The notes under the pieces are model-generated. The model was not told the DNA's origin. It saw only the letters and a list, made by a program, of their open reading frames with translations, and did not search any database. This document shows, piece by piece, positions 1-6,043 of a DNA stretch of 15,485 bases. The DNA comes from CAYFTL01 sp964346145 (GTDB lineage: Bacteria > Bacillota > Clostridia > Christensenellales > Aristaeellaceae): assembly GCA_964346145.1 (NCBI GenBank), contig CAYFTL010000043.1:1-15485 (forward strand). Direction: 5' to 3'. Made by a program: the position numbers and the translations under genes. Position 1 is the stretch's first letter, and each line of letters opens with the position of its first letter.

Positions 1-14
1 AACTATATAGCGGA

Positions 15-830
15 TTACCTTCCCCGCAATTTGCTCACTAAACTGCACACCACAAGCACCCCTAGGTTGACACCGACTACGCTGGCACCGGTGGGCAGAT
101 TCAAAAAGTAAGATGCAACCAAACCCACCAAAAAACACAGAACCGAGGAAACCGCCGCCACGATCACCATACCTTTAAAGCTGCCCACCAGTTGGCGGGC
201 GATCATAGCCGGAAAAATGATTAAACTGGAAATCAACATGGTGCCCATCATACGCATGCCCAGCACCACCGTAATCGCAGTCAAAAACGAGATCACAAAC
301 TGGTACAGACCCACGTTGATACCGGTAGCCCGGGCGTTAACCTCATCGTAGGTAATGGCGAAGAGCCGGTTAAACAACAACACGTACATCCCAACCACCA
401 CCGCGCTCAAGGCAACGCTCAGCCACACATCGCCGCTAGACATGGCCAACACACTGCCAAACATATAATTGGCCACATCGATGTTAAAACCCTTGGTTAG
501 CGAGGTCACGATAACCCCGAAGGACAGCGCCGCGGTAGACAAAATGCCGATGGCCACATCGCCATTCATGCCGCTGCGCTGGGACAGAAACATAATTAAA
601 AAAGAAGCGACCACCACCACGGGAATCGACACCGCCATGGGTGATAAATCCAGCGCCACCGCCAAGGACAGCGCGGCAAAGCCTACCTCTCCCAAACCGT
701 GCCCGATCAGCGAATAGCGTTTGAGCACCAACACCACGCCTAAAAGCGCCGCACACAAACTGACCAGCACCCCCACCACCAGCGCACGGCTCATGAAGGG
801 GTATTGAAACACCTGAATCAACTCGCTCAT
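15..830 (-). CDS. znuB: Zinc-type metal ABC transporter permease (ZnuB/AdcB family)
   Basis: Membrane-spanning subunit of an ABC importer that moves a divalent metal, most likely Zn2+, across the cytoplasmic membrane. The 271-residue product is hydrophobic throughout, with about eight predicted membrane segments, and has the ABC-3 family signature around GIGHGLGEVGFAAL-type residues near position 45 (seen as YSLIGHGLGEVGFAALSLA) and MMGTMLISSLIIFPAMIARQ near 195. Length is normal for the family. The ATG lies one base after the stop of the ATPase gene, and the GGAGGGG within that gene's end serves as its ribosome-binding site, so the two are translationally coupled. Zinc rather than manganese is inferred from the His-rich binding protein in the same operon. 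The family is certain; the substrate is an inference. Confidence 0.9.
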   Translation of the reverse strand: MSELIQVFQYPFMSRALVVGVLVSLCAALLGVVLVLKRYSLIGHGLGEVGFAALSLAVALDLSPMAVSIPVVVVASFLIMFLSQRSGMNGDVAIGILSTAALSFGVIVTSLTKGFNIDVANYMFGSVLAMSSGDVWLSVALSAVVVGMYVLLFNRLFAITYDEVNARATGINVGLYQFVISFLTAITVVLGMRMMGTMLISSLIIFPAMIARQLVGSFKGMVIVAAVSSVLCFLVGLVASYFLNLPTGASVVGVNLGVLVVCSLVSKLRGR

Positions 831-831
831 C

Positions 832-1539
832 TTACCCCTCCCGCTCGTGTTCGCACACCCAATGTTCCACCGGGCCGATATAGCGCACGCCGTTGTCCAG
901 TTCCATGACCCGGTCGGCGCTGCGCTTTACATACTCCCAGTCGTGGGTAGAAATCAAAATACTTAAGCCCAAATCCTGACGCAACTGATCAAACAAATCA
1001 TACAACTCAGCAGTGATTTCGGGATCCAGCGCCGAGCAAGGCTCATCCAACACCAGAATTTCCGGGTCGGAAACCAACGCCCGGGCCAACAACACCCGCT
1101 GCTGTTGGCCGCCGGACAGCTTGCCGATGGGGGACTTTTCTAAGTTTTCAATCTTTAGCTTGGCGAGCGCATCGTGGGCGCGCCGACGATCATCCTTAGT
1201 ATAAAAGGGCAAACGACGGCCTGTGCGCTGAGTGCCCGAAAGCACGATTTCCCAAACCGTGGCAGGAAAATCGCGATCGGTGGTGCTAATTTGAGCCAAA
1301 TATCCCGCTGTGTGCTTGCCGTGGATAAACTCAATGCTACCACTGGTAATGGGCATCAATCCCAAAATTCCTTTGAGCAGTGTGGACTTTCCCGAACCGT
1401 TGCTGCCCACCAGACAGAGATTTTCCCCCTGATGCAAATCAAAGCTTACCGAGCCGACCACCTGCCGGCCTTCATAGGCTAGGGATACGTTCCGAACCTT
1501 AAGCAGCGGTTGGATCTGAGAATCAAGGCCATTATCCAT
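832..1539 (-). CDS. znuC: Zinc-type metal ABC transporter ATP-binding protein (ZnuC/AdcC family)
   Basis: Cytoplasmic ATPase that powers the metal importer. All nucleotide-binding elements are visible in the 235-residue product: Walker A GSNGSGKST near residue 45, Q-loop region near AGYLAQ, ABC signature LSGGQQQRV near 143, Walker B ILVLDEP near 165 with the catalytic Glu, and the switch His in STHD near 197. The start ATG is three bases past the znuA stop codon. The nearest purine-rich site, AAGGA, is about 12 bases upstream, so translation may depend on coupling to znuA. The operon order is znuA-znuC-znuB. Metal specificity is inferred from the neighbours, not from this protein. Confidence 0.92.
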   Translation of the reverse strand: MDNGLDSQIQPLLKVRNVSLAYEGRQVVGSVSFDLHQGENLCLVGSNGSGKSTLLKGILGLMPITSGSIEFIHGKHTAGYLAQISTTDRDFPATVWEIVLSGTQRTGRRLPFYTKDDRRRAHDALAKLKIENLEKSPIGKLSGGQQQRVLLARALVSDPEILVLDEPCSALDPEITAELYDLFDQLRQDLGLSILISTHDWEYVKRSADRVMELDNGVRYIGPVEHWVCEHEREG

Positions 1540-1542
1540 AAA

Positions 1543-2508
1543 CTAATACAGTCCTTCCCGCAAGGCTTCTTTGTTTTCTTCCATCAGGCTTAAGAATGTC
1601 ACGCCTTCCTCCAGCTGCTGGGGCGTTACGTTGTGGGCGGCGCTGAATAGCACCAGCTTTGCCCCGGTTTGGTCGGCGATGGACTGGGCCACCTTGGAAT
1701 CCACCAGCTCTTCGTAGTACACCACCGGGATATCTTTCTCGATCACTTCTTCAATCAGCTGGGCGAGCTCGCGCACGCTGGGCTCCACATCGGTGGAACA
1801 AGAATCGTAGGCTGCCAAATAGTTCAAATCATAGCGGTTAACGAAGTAAGAAAACGCAAACCGGCCGCCAAAGACGACTTCATCCCTAACGCCGCCTTTG
1901 GCCACTTCGGCAATCTGCGCGTCAAGCTGCAGCAGCTTATCGGTGTATTCCTTAGCGCGCTCATCATAAACTGCTTGCCCTTTAGGGTCAACCGCAACCA
2001 ATCCGACCCGCACATTTTCCAGCATTTGGGCTGCGCGCGTCAGGTCCAGCCAGAAATGGGGATCGCTTCCCTCTTCTGTGTGATCGTGTCCGTGATCATC
2101 ACTGTGATCATGGTCGTGGTCGTGATCGTGATCTACAGCAAGCAGTTCGATCCCTTTAGAACCATCCACAACGGTCAGAGTTGATTGATCGATTCCTTCT
2201 AAGATGCGTTCGGCCCAGGGTTCCATTTGTCCTCCCGTGTACACAAACATATCGGCATTTTGAATTTCGATCATATCTTTGGGAGTGGGTTCGTAGTTAT
2301 GGCTTTCGGCCCCGGGCGGCAGCAATAACCGAACTTCGGCCCGATCACCGGCCAACTGGCGCACAAAGTCGCACTGGGGAAAGAGCGTGCATACCACGGT
2401 GAGCTTGCCCCCGGTTGGGTCTTCCGCCTGGACGCTCAAAGGCGCAAGCAGCAATACAAGGCACAGCGCCCAACAGAGCGCATCCAACAAATTAGTTTTA
2501 CGTTTCAA
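1543..2508 (-). CDS. znuA: Zinc ABC transporter substrate-binding protein (ZnuA/AdcA family)
   Basis: Extracytoplasmic metal-binding receptor of the cluster A-1 (SBP_bac_9) family that passes metal to the ZnuBC channel. A TTG start at 2508 is preferred because GGAGG sits 9 bases upstream; a GTG 13 codons further out has no such site. This gives 321 residues. An N-terminal signal peptide ends near LSVQA-ED and looks like a signal peptidase I site, because no lipobox Cys is visible. Metal ligands are expected at the His of SHNYEPTPKD, at PHFWLD after the His-rich loop, and at the His/Asp positions of the C-terminal lobe (AAHNVT). The loop carries alternating His-Asp repeats (DHDHDHDHDHSDDHGHDH), a hallmark of zinc rather than manganese receptors. 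It ends in TAG. Confidence 0.92.
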   Translation of the reverse strand: MKRKTNLLDALCWALCLVLLLAPLSVQAEDPTGGKLTVVCTLFPQCDFVRQLAGDRAEVRLLLPPGAESHNYEPTPKDMIEIQNADMFVYTGGQMEPWAERILEGIDQSTLTVVDGSKGIELLAVDHDHDHDHDHSDDHGHDHTEEGSDPHFWLDLTRAAQMLENVRVGLVAVDPKGQAVYDERAKEYTDKLLQLDAQIAEVAKGGVRDEVVFGGRFAFSYFVNRYDLNYLAAYDSCSTDVEPSVRELAQLIEEVIEKDIPVVYYEELVDSKVAQSIADQTGAKLVLFSAAHNVTPQQLEEGVTFLSLMEENKEALREGLY

Positions 2509-2582
2509 GAATCGATTCCTCCAAGATTTTTTCGCAGCACAAGCCACAGTGGTAACTTATAACCCAAATAAAGAGCTATGTA

Positions 2583-2720
2583 TCATTGTTTATGGCACAC
2601 AATCAAGGGTACCCGCATCTCTTCCGGCCTAAGCCCGGCGTGCATGCCTTTAAATTCCATTTTATGAGATGAATTCAAGCCGCGGCTACGGAGCATCCAG
2701 CTGCCGCTGGCGACGGCTAG
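2583..2720 (-). pseudogene. C-terminal continuation of the phosphodiesterase beyond an in-frame TAG
   Basis: Reading on in the same frame past the TAG at 2721-2723 gives 45 more codons and a TGA at 2583-2585. The peptide begins LAVASGSWML and contains GMHAGLRPEEMRVPLI, the type of C-terminal block that closes this phosphatase family, with a His (357 in the full frame) that probably supplies the last metal ligand. The restored protein would be 375 residues. No frameshift is needed; only the TAG interrupts it. It has no start or ribosome-binding site of its own. The restored end also leaves a more normal gap of about 75 bases before the znuA start. Confidence 0.75.
2585..2603 (-). promoter_or_regulatory. 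Candidate operator/promoter region of the znu operon
   Basis: An imperfect inverted repeat, ATTGT-9 bases-ACAAT, lies 77-95 bases upstream of the znuA start. It overlaps a weak promoter-like pair on the minus strand (TTGATT, then TACATA after about 18 bases). It would be a natural place for a zinc-responsive repressor, but it does not match a Zur box I would recognise. It also overlaps the last codons of the original, longer phosphodiesterase frame. Weak evidence. Confidence 0.22.
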
Positions 2721-3710
2721 CTAGTCGCCCACAAAGTCCAACGTTTTTTTGTGGGGCGTGCCCAGTCCGAACAGTTGCGATTCCAACACCTCTTCCCGGC
2801 TCATCAGCACAAACTGATCGCCAAGCTCTTCGGCAAACTTTTCGCAAAACCGCCGATGCTCCCCCGCCTTCACAAAAAAGGAAACGGCCCGTGTTTCGAT
2901 AAAGGGCTGCATCGTCAAACATTCCATAATTTCTAGATAGTCGGTAATGAACACGGTACGGTCTATGGAAGCCATGCCATGATCGGCCAGCACCACCAGC
3001 GTAGTGTCTTCGCAGCGCTCAAACATTGCCTGAACTTGTTGCTCCAGTCCGCGCACCATGTTTTGCACTGTATTGCCATAAAGACCGGCTTCATGCATCA
3101 GCTCATCGGGCTGAGTCCAGTAGCATAACGCAAAGCGTTGCCCGCTGTGGTGGCTCAACTGCACCACCGATTCGGTTAACGCTTCCATATCCTTGGCTTG
3201 CATCCAGCAATCGGAAAATGGCGTGGCAAACGGGGTTACATCGTGACACTCCACACCCAATTTTTTCAGCTGCGTATAAACGCTTTCGTAAGGCATCAGC
3301 GTCTTTGCCGGAAATGGGGTTACAGGGCTGTGGTCGAAGCTGTCGCAGTTTAAAAAGGTATCCACCGTGCGGCCGTATTCCTTAAAGTACAGCGACCAAC
3401 CCAGCCAACCGTGCTGGGACGGAGATAAACCTGAGTAAAAAGTATTCAGCGCCGCCACCGTGGTGCAAGGAAAGACTGCCGACATCTCTGCGCGCAGATT
3501 TCGGCGGAAAAATCCATCTGGCGCAACGTGACGCTCAATTGCATCTACCCCCAAGCCATCGAGCACCAGCACCACCAAATTGCGGCGCACATTGGCAAGT
3601 TCGTCATCCAACACGGGATGGGTCGGATGGTGCGGCGCGGCACCGTAATGAGCCAAAACAGAGTTGATTGCGTTTAGGTTGCTGTTTGAATAGTCGGGAT
3701 ATTGTAACAT
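2721..3710 (-). CDS. Alkaline-phosphatase-superfamily phosphodiesterase / nucleotide pyrophosphatase, cut short by an amber codon
   Basis: Type I phosphodiesterase/nucleotide pyrophosphatase family (COG1524-like) metal-dependent hydrolase. Visible metal and catalytic residues: Asp51 in LVLDGLG, the nucleophile Thr83/84 in FPCTTVAA, Asp202 and His206 in PDELMHEAG, Asp243-His244 in LADHGM. The start is placed at the second ATG (3710) because AGGAGG is 8 bases upstream of it and only 2 bases from the first. The frame stops at TAG after 329 residues (…LDFVGD). The same frame then continues for 45 clearly homologous codons, so the gene appears broken at a Tyr-type position. It follows the small membrane-protein gene by 13 bases, as last gene of the rluA operon. 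Substrate unknown; no signal peptide seen. Confidence 0.85.
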   Translation of the reverse strand: MLQYPDYSNSNLNAINSVLAHYGAAPHHPTHPVLDDELANVRRNLVVLVLDGLGVDAIERHVAPDGFFRRNLRAEMSAVFPCTTVAALNTFYSGLSPSQHGWLGWSLYFKEYGRTVDTFLNCDSFDHSPVTPFPAKTLMPYESVYTQLKKLGVECHDVTPFATPFSDCWMQAKDMEALTESVVQLSHHSGQRFALCYWTQPDELMHEAGLYGNTVQNMVRGLEQQVQAMFERCEDTTLVVLADHGMASIDRTVFITDYLEIMECLTMQPFIETRAVSFFVKAGEHRRFCEKFAEELGDQFVLMSREEVLESQLFGLGTPHKKTLDFVGD

Positions 3711-3723
3711 TTGCATTGCCTCC

Positions 3724-4080
3724 TCACCTACCGATGGAATTGAACAGCGCGGTCAGCAGGCTGATCAGTATCGCGCCCAATATGGCCCAGCCAAAGCTGG
3801 CCACAGAAAATCCAGGCACCAACGCGCTACACAGCATGATCAGTAGCGCATCAACCACAAAGAAAAACAAGCCCAACGTGGCGCAGCCCATAGGCAGCGT
3901 CAACAACCTGAGCAGCGGACGCAACAACAAGTAAGCTCCCCCTAGCACCACCCCGGCAATCAGCGCCGCCCATACACTGGTGGCGCTGTACCCCTCTAAA
4001 AGCTGGGTAAACAACAGAATTGCCAAAATGGGAACCAAAAAGGTTAAGGATGAAAATATTGAATTCCTATGGTTCGACAT
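3724..4080 (-). CDS. Small four-helix membrane protein, phage-holin superfamily IV type
   Basis: A 118-residue, very hydrophobic protein with four predicted membrane helices (about residues 10-28, 35-52, 65-88 and 92-115) and few charges. The pattern LRPLLRLLTLPM between helices two and three, followed by G-x-FFFVVDALLIML, fits the Phage_holin_4_2 family (PF04020), which is mostly chromosomal, of unknown function, and not usually part of a prophage. The ATG has GGAGG 8 bases upstream. Its first 14 bases overlap the end of the pseudouridine synthase gene, so the two are probably translationally coupled. No phage genes are nearby, so a lytic role is not supported. It ends in TAG. Confidence 0.8.
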   Translation of the reverse strand: MSNHRNSIFSSLTFLVPILAILLFTQLLEGYSATSVWAALIAGVVLGGAYLLLRPLLRLLTLPMGCATLGLFFFVVDALLIMLCSALVPGFSVASFGWAILGAILISLLTALFNSIGR

Positions 4081-4834
4081 GTTCCATTCCTCCCTTTAGC
4101 TCGGCTTCAAACACCGTCCACGCACCTTTTTGGGGCGGCATGCTGACAAAATGCATAGGTTCCTTCAAAGTTGGGTGTTGAAACGATAACAACGCTGCCC
4201 ACAGCGCTATCTGTTGGCCGGGTTTACCTTTGCCATATCGCCCATCGCCCCACAGCGGAAATCCGGCATGGGCATGCTGCACCCGAATTTGGTGACTCCT
4301 GCCGGTAAGCAACTTGACCATTTGCAGCGACAACCCGGCGCGCGCGGCAATCCGGCAGCTAACGAGCTCGGCGCGCTTGGCACCGGGTTGTCCAGCTGCC
4401 GCTACCGAAACCGTGGCCGTGCGCCCATCCTTGATCAGATAATCGACTGGGTGCATGCGCTGCGGCGTTTCGCCTTGTACCACCGCCAGATAGCGCCTGT
4501 CCACTGTCCCCGATGCGAAGGCTGCGCTCAAGCGGGCCGCCGCCTTGCTGGTACGGGCAAAAACCAGAGCCCCGCCCACCGGCCGATCTAGCCGGTGGCA
4601 CAGCCCCAAAAACGCCTCCCCAGGTTTGGAGAACTTGCGGGCGATGTAGCCCTTCATGGCGCTGAGCAGATCGGTGTCTTTAGAGCTATCCTGCTGAACC
4701 GGCATATTTGGCGGCTTTTCCACCACCAATAGATGGTTATCCAAGTACAAAACGGGAATGGAAAACCGGCCACAAGGCACCGTCTCCTGCACCGCGCTAG
4801 GCAATTCGCCCGTCAGAATGTATTCATTGTTCAT
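4067..4834 (-). CDS. RluA-family RNA pseudouridine synthase
   Basis: Converts specific uridines to pseudouridine in rRNA or tRNA. The catalytic motif is CHRLDRPVGG with Asp83, a variant of the usual HRLDxxTSG; YLAVVQG follows at 115-121 and GRSHQIRVQ at 178-186. There is no N-terminal S4 domain, so it resembles the short RluA/RluC-like enzymes, and the target base cannot be predicted. I place the start at the ATG at 4834, giving 255 residues. An upstream in-frame ATG at 4882 sits in the loop of a perfect hairpin only about 12 bases from the predicted transcription start and has no ribosome-binding site. The start context at 4834 is only modest (GCAGGT about 8 bases away). First gene of a three-gene operon. 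Confidence 0.88.
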   Translation of the reverse strand: MNNEYILTGELPSAVQETVPCGRFSIPVLYLDNHLLVVEKPPNMPVQQDSSKDTDLLSAMKGYIARKFSKPGEAFLGLCHRLDRPVGGALVFARTSKAAARLSAAFASGTVDRRYLAVVQGETPQRMHPVDYLIKDGRTATVSVAAAGQPGAKRAELVSCRIAARAGLSLQMVKLLTGRSHQIRVQHAHAGFPLWGDGRYGKGKPGQQIALWAALLSFQHPTLKEPMHFVSMPPQKGAWTVFEAELKGGMEHVEP

Positions 4835-4867
4835 ATTTGCATACCTGCATTCGTTCGCAATAAAGCC

Positions 4868-4893
4868 AAATCGCCGCAGCATTGCGGCGATTT
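4868..4893 (-). promoter_or_regulatory. Perfect 11-bp hairpin at the 5' end of the rluA-type transcript
   Basis: AAATCGCCGCA and its exact complement TGCGGCGATTT flank a 4-base loop. The hairpin starts within a base or two of the predicted transcription start, so the mRNA would begin with it. It could protect the 5' end from decay, act as an operator when double-stranded, or affect initiation at the ATG in its loop. It has no T-run, so it is not a plain terminator. Confidence 0.6.
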
Positions 4894-4900
4894 GCAGTTT

Positions 4901-4930
4901 ATTATATCACATGGGTAAGAATTGAGTCAA
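4901..4930 (-). promoter_or_regulatory. Sigma-A promoter of the pseudouridine synthase operon
   Basis: On the minus strand, TTGACT (4925-4930), an 18-base spacer and TATAAT (4901-4906), with a TG extended -10 (TGATATAAT). The predicted start is near 4894, directly before the 11-bp hairpin. It lies in the short gap after the methyltransferase gene, which argues for a separate transcription unit. Confidence 0.75.
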
Positions 4931-4970
4931 AAAATCTTTGAGATAGCTCGGTTCAAATACAACCGGCTGG

Positions 4971-5843
4971 CTAGCGGTCGGCGCCTTTTGCCGTCCATCG
5001 GCCACTAGCGCCGCACGGCAACACACCTGCCGCCCGGACCGGCAACACCACTTCCCCGGCGTCTACCCGGCCACCAAAACGCTTGGCAACCGTCATGCCC
5101 AGCATGTTGGACAGCACTGCGGCCTGAAGCCCGGTCGTGTAGCTGTTGACCAGCATAAACAGCGGATCGGAGCTGAGCACACGGCTACAGGCCTCCACCA
5201 ATCCATAGAGCTCATTTTCCAGCTTCCACACTTCCCCGCCGGGACCGCGGCCATAGCTGGGCGGATCCATCAATATCCCGTCGTAAAAGTTGCCCCGCCG
5301 TTGCTCCCGAAGCACGAACTTGAGTGCATCGTCCACAATCCAGCGCAGATTGGTTTCGGGCAAACCACACAGCTTACTGTTTTCCTTGGCCCACTGCACT
5401 ATGCCCTTGGCCGCATCCACGTGGCACACACTGGCACCCGCTGCAGCGCAGGCCATCGTAGCGCCTCCGGTGTAGCCGAACAGGTTCAGCACCCGAATGG
5501 GGCGATTGCTTTGCCGGATTAGCCCCTGCATCCAGTCCCAGTTGACCGCCTGCTCCGGAAATAGTCCGGTGTGCTTAAACCCGGTAGGGCGAACATAAAA
5601 AGATAGCTCTTTGTACTTGACCACCCAGCGCTCGGGAAGCTTTTTGAAAAACTCCCATTCGCCGCCGCCACGCTCGCTGCGGTGGTAATGGGCGTGGGGA
5701 TTTTTCCATAAATCGGACTGCTGTACAGGCCAAATGACCTGGGGATCAGGGCGACGCAAAAGCACGTTGCCCCAGCGCTCCAATTTTTCGCCATTTCCCG
5801 TATCCAACACTTCGTAATCTTTCCATTGGTCGGCAATATACAT
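4971..5843 (-). CDS. Class I SAM-dependent methyltransferase, RlmI/RlmK-like
   Basis: Rossmann-fold methyltransferase related to COG1092 23S rRNA cytosine-5/guanine methyltransferases. The SAM-binding motif I is NLFGYTGGATM at residues 120-130, the acidic ribose-binding residue is in HVDAAKG near 143, the post-I motif is IVDDALKF near 170, and the catalytic motif IV is DPPSYG at 193-198. The N-terminal 90 residues have the WPVQQSDLWKNPHAHYHRS and GGGEWEF segments typical of a shorter clostridial group that lacks a PUA domain. The start at ATG 5843 is chosen because TGGAG is 8 bases upstream; the TTG six codons earlier is too close to AAGGA. 290 residues, TAG stop. The RNA target is not determined by sequence. 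Confidence 0.85.
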   Translation of the reverse strand: MYIADQWKDYEVLDTGNGEKLERWGNVLLRRPDPQVIWPVQQSDLWKNPHAHYHRSERGGGEWEFFKKLPERWVVKYKELSFYVRPTGFKHTGLFPEQAVNWDWMQGLIRQSNRPIRVLNLFGYTGGATMACAAAGASVCHVDAAKGIVQWAKENSKLCGLPETNLRWIVDDALKFVLREQRRGNFYDGILMDPPSYGRGPGGEVWKLENELYGLVEACSRVLSSDPLFMLVNSYTTGLQAAVLSNMLGMTVAKRFGGRVDAGEVVLPVRAAGVLPCGASGRWTAKGADR

Positions 5844-5879
5844 AAATTCTACTCCACACAAATCCTTATTGCTACCTTA

Positions 5880-5908
5880 AGTATACTCCTGATGCCGGCA
5901 GCAGCAAA
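5880..5908 (-). promoter_or_regulatory. Possible promoter of the methyltransferase gene
   Basis: TATACT (5880-5885) on the minus strand with a poor -35 (TTTGCT, 5903-5908) 17 bases upstream. It sits between the ileS terminator and the methyltransferase start, where a promoter is expected. Only the -10 is convincing. Confidence 0.4.
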
Positions 5909-5970
5909 TCAAAATCGGTTTTTTTTGAAAAGAAATTCTATCAATAATTAGAGATATGGGCCGCGCATTG

Positions 5971-6020
5971 GAAAAGCCGCCATGGCCATTTCGGAATCAC
6001 CGAACCTCGCCATGGCAGCT
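5971..6020 (-). terminator. Nested hairpin terminator of ileS
   Basis: AGCTGCCATGGC pairs with GCCATGGCGGCT (12 bp with one G-U pair). The loop holds a second perfect stem, TTCGG/CCGAA. UUUU follows immediately on the minus strand. It lies 24 bases past the ileS stop and should end the ileS transcript. Confidence 0.8.
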
Positions 6021-6043
6021 ATTGCAGTCGGCGCTTAGAACAT

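Noticed and set aside
3724..4080. Prophage holin
   Set aside because: The family is commonly chromosomal, and no endolysin, structural or other phage gene is nearby.
2583..4882. Genome-wide TAG recoding, suggested by the amber codon in the phosphodiesterase
   Set aside because: znuA, the holin-like gene, the pseudouridine synthase and the SAM methyltransferase all end in TAG at the expected C-terminus, so TAG is an ordinary stop here.
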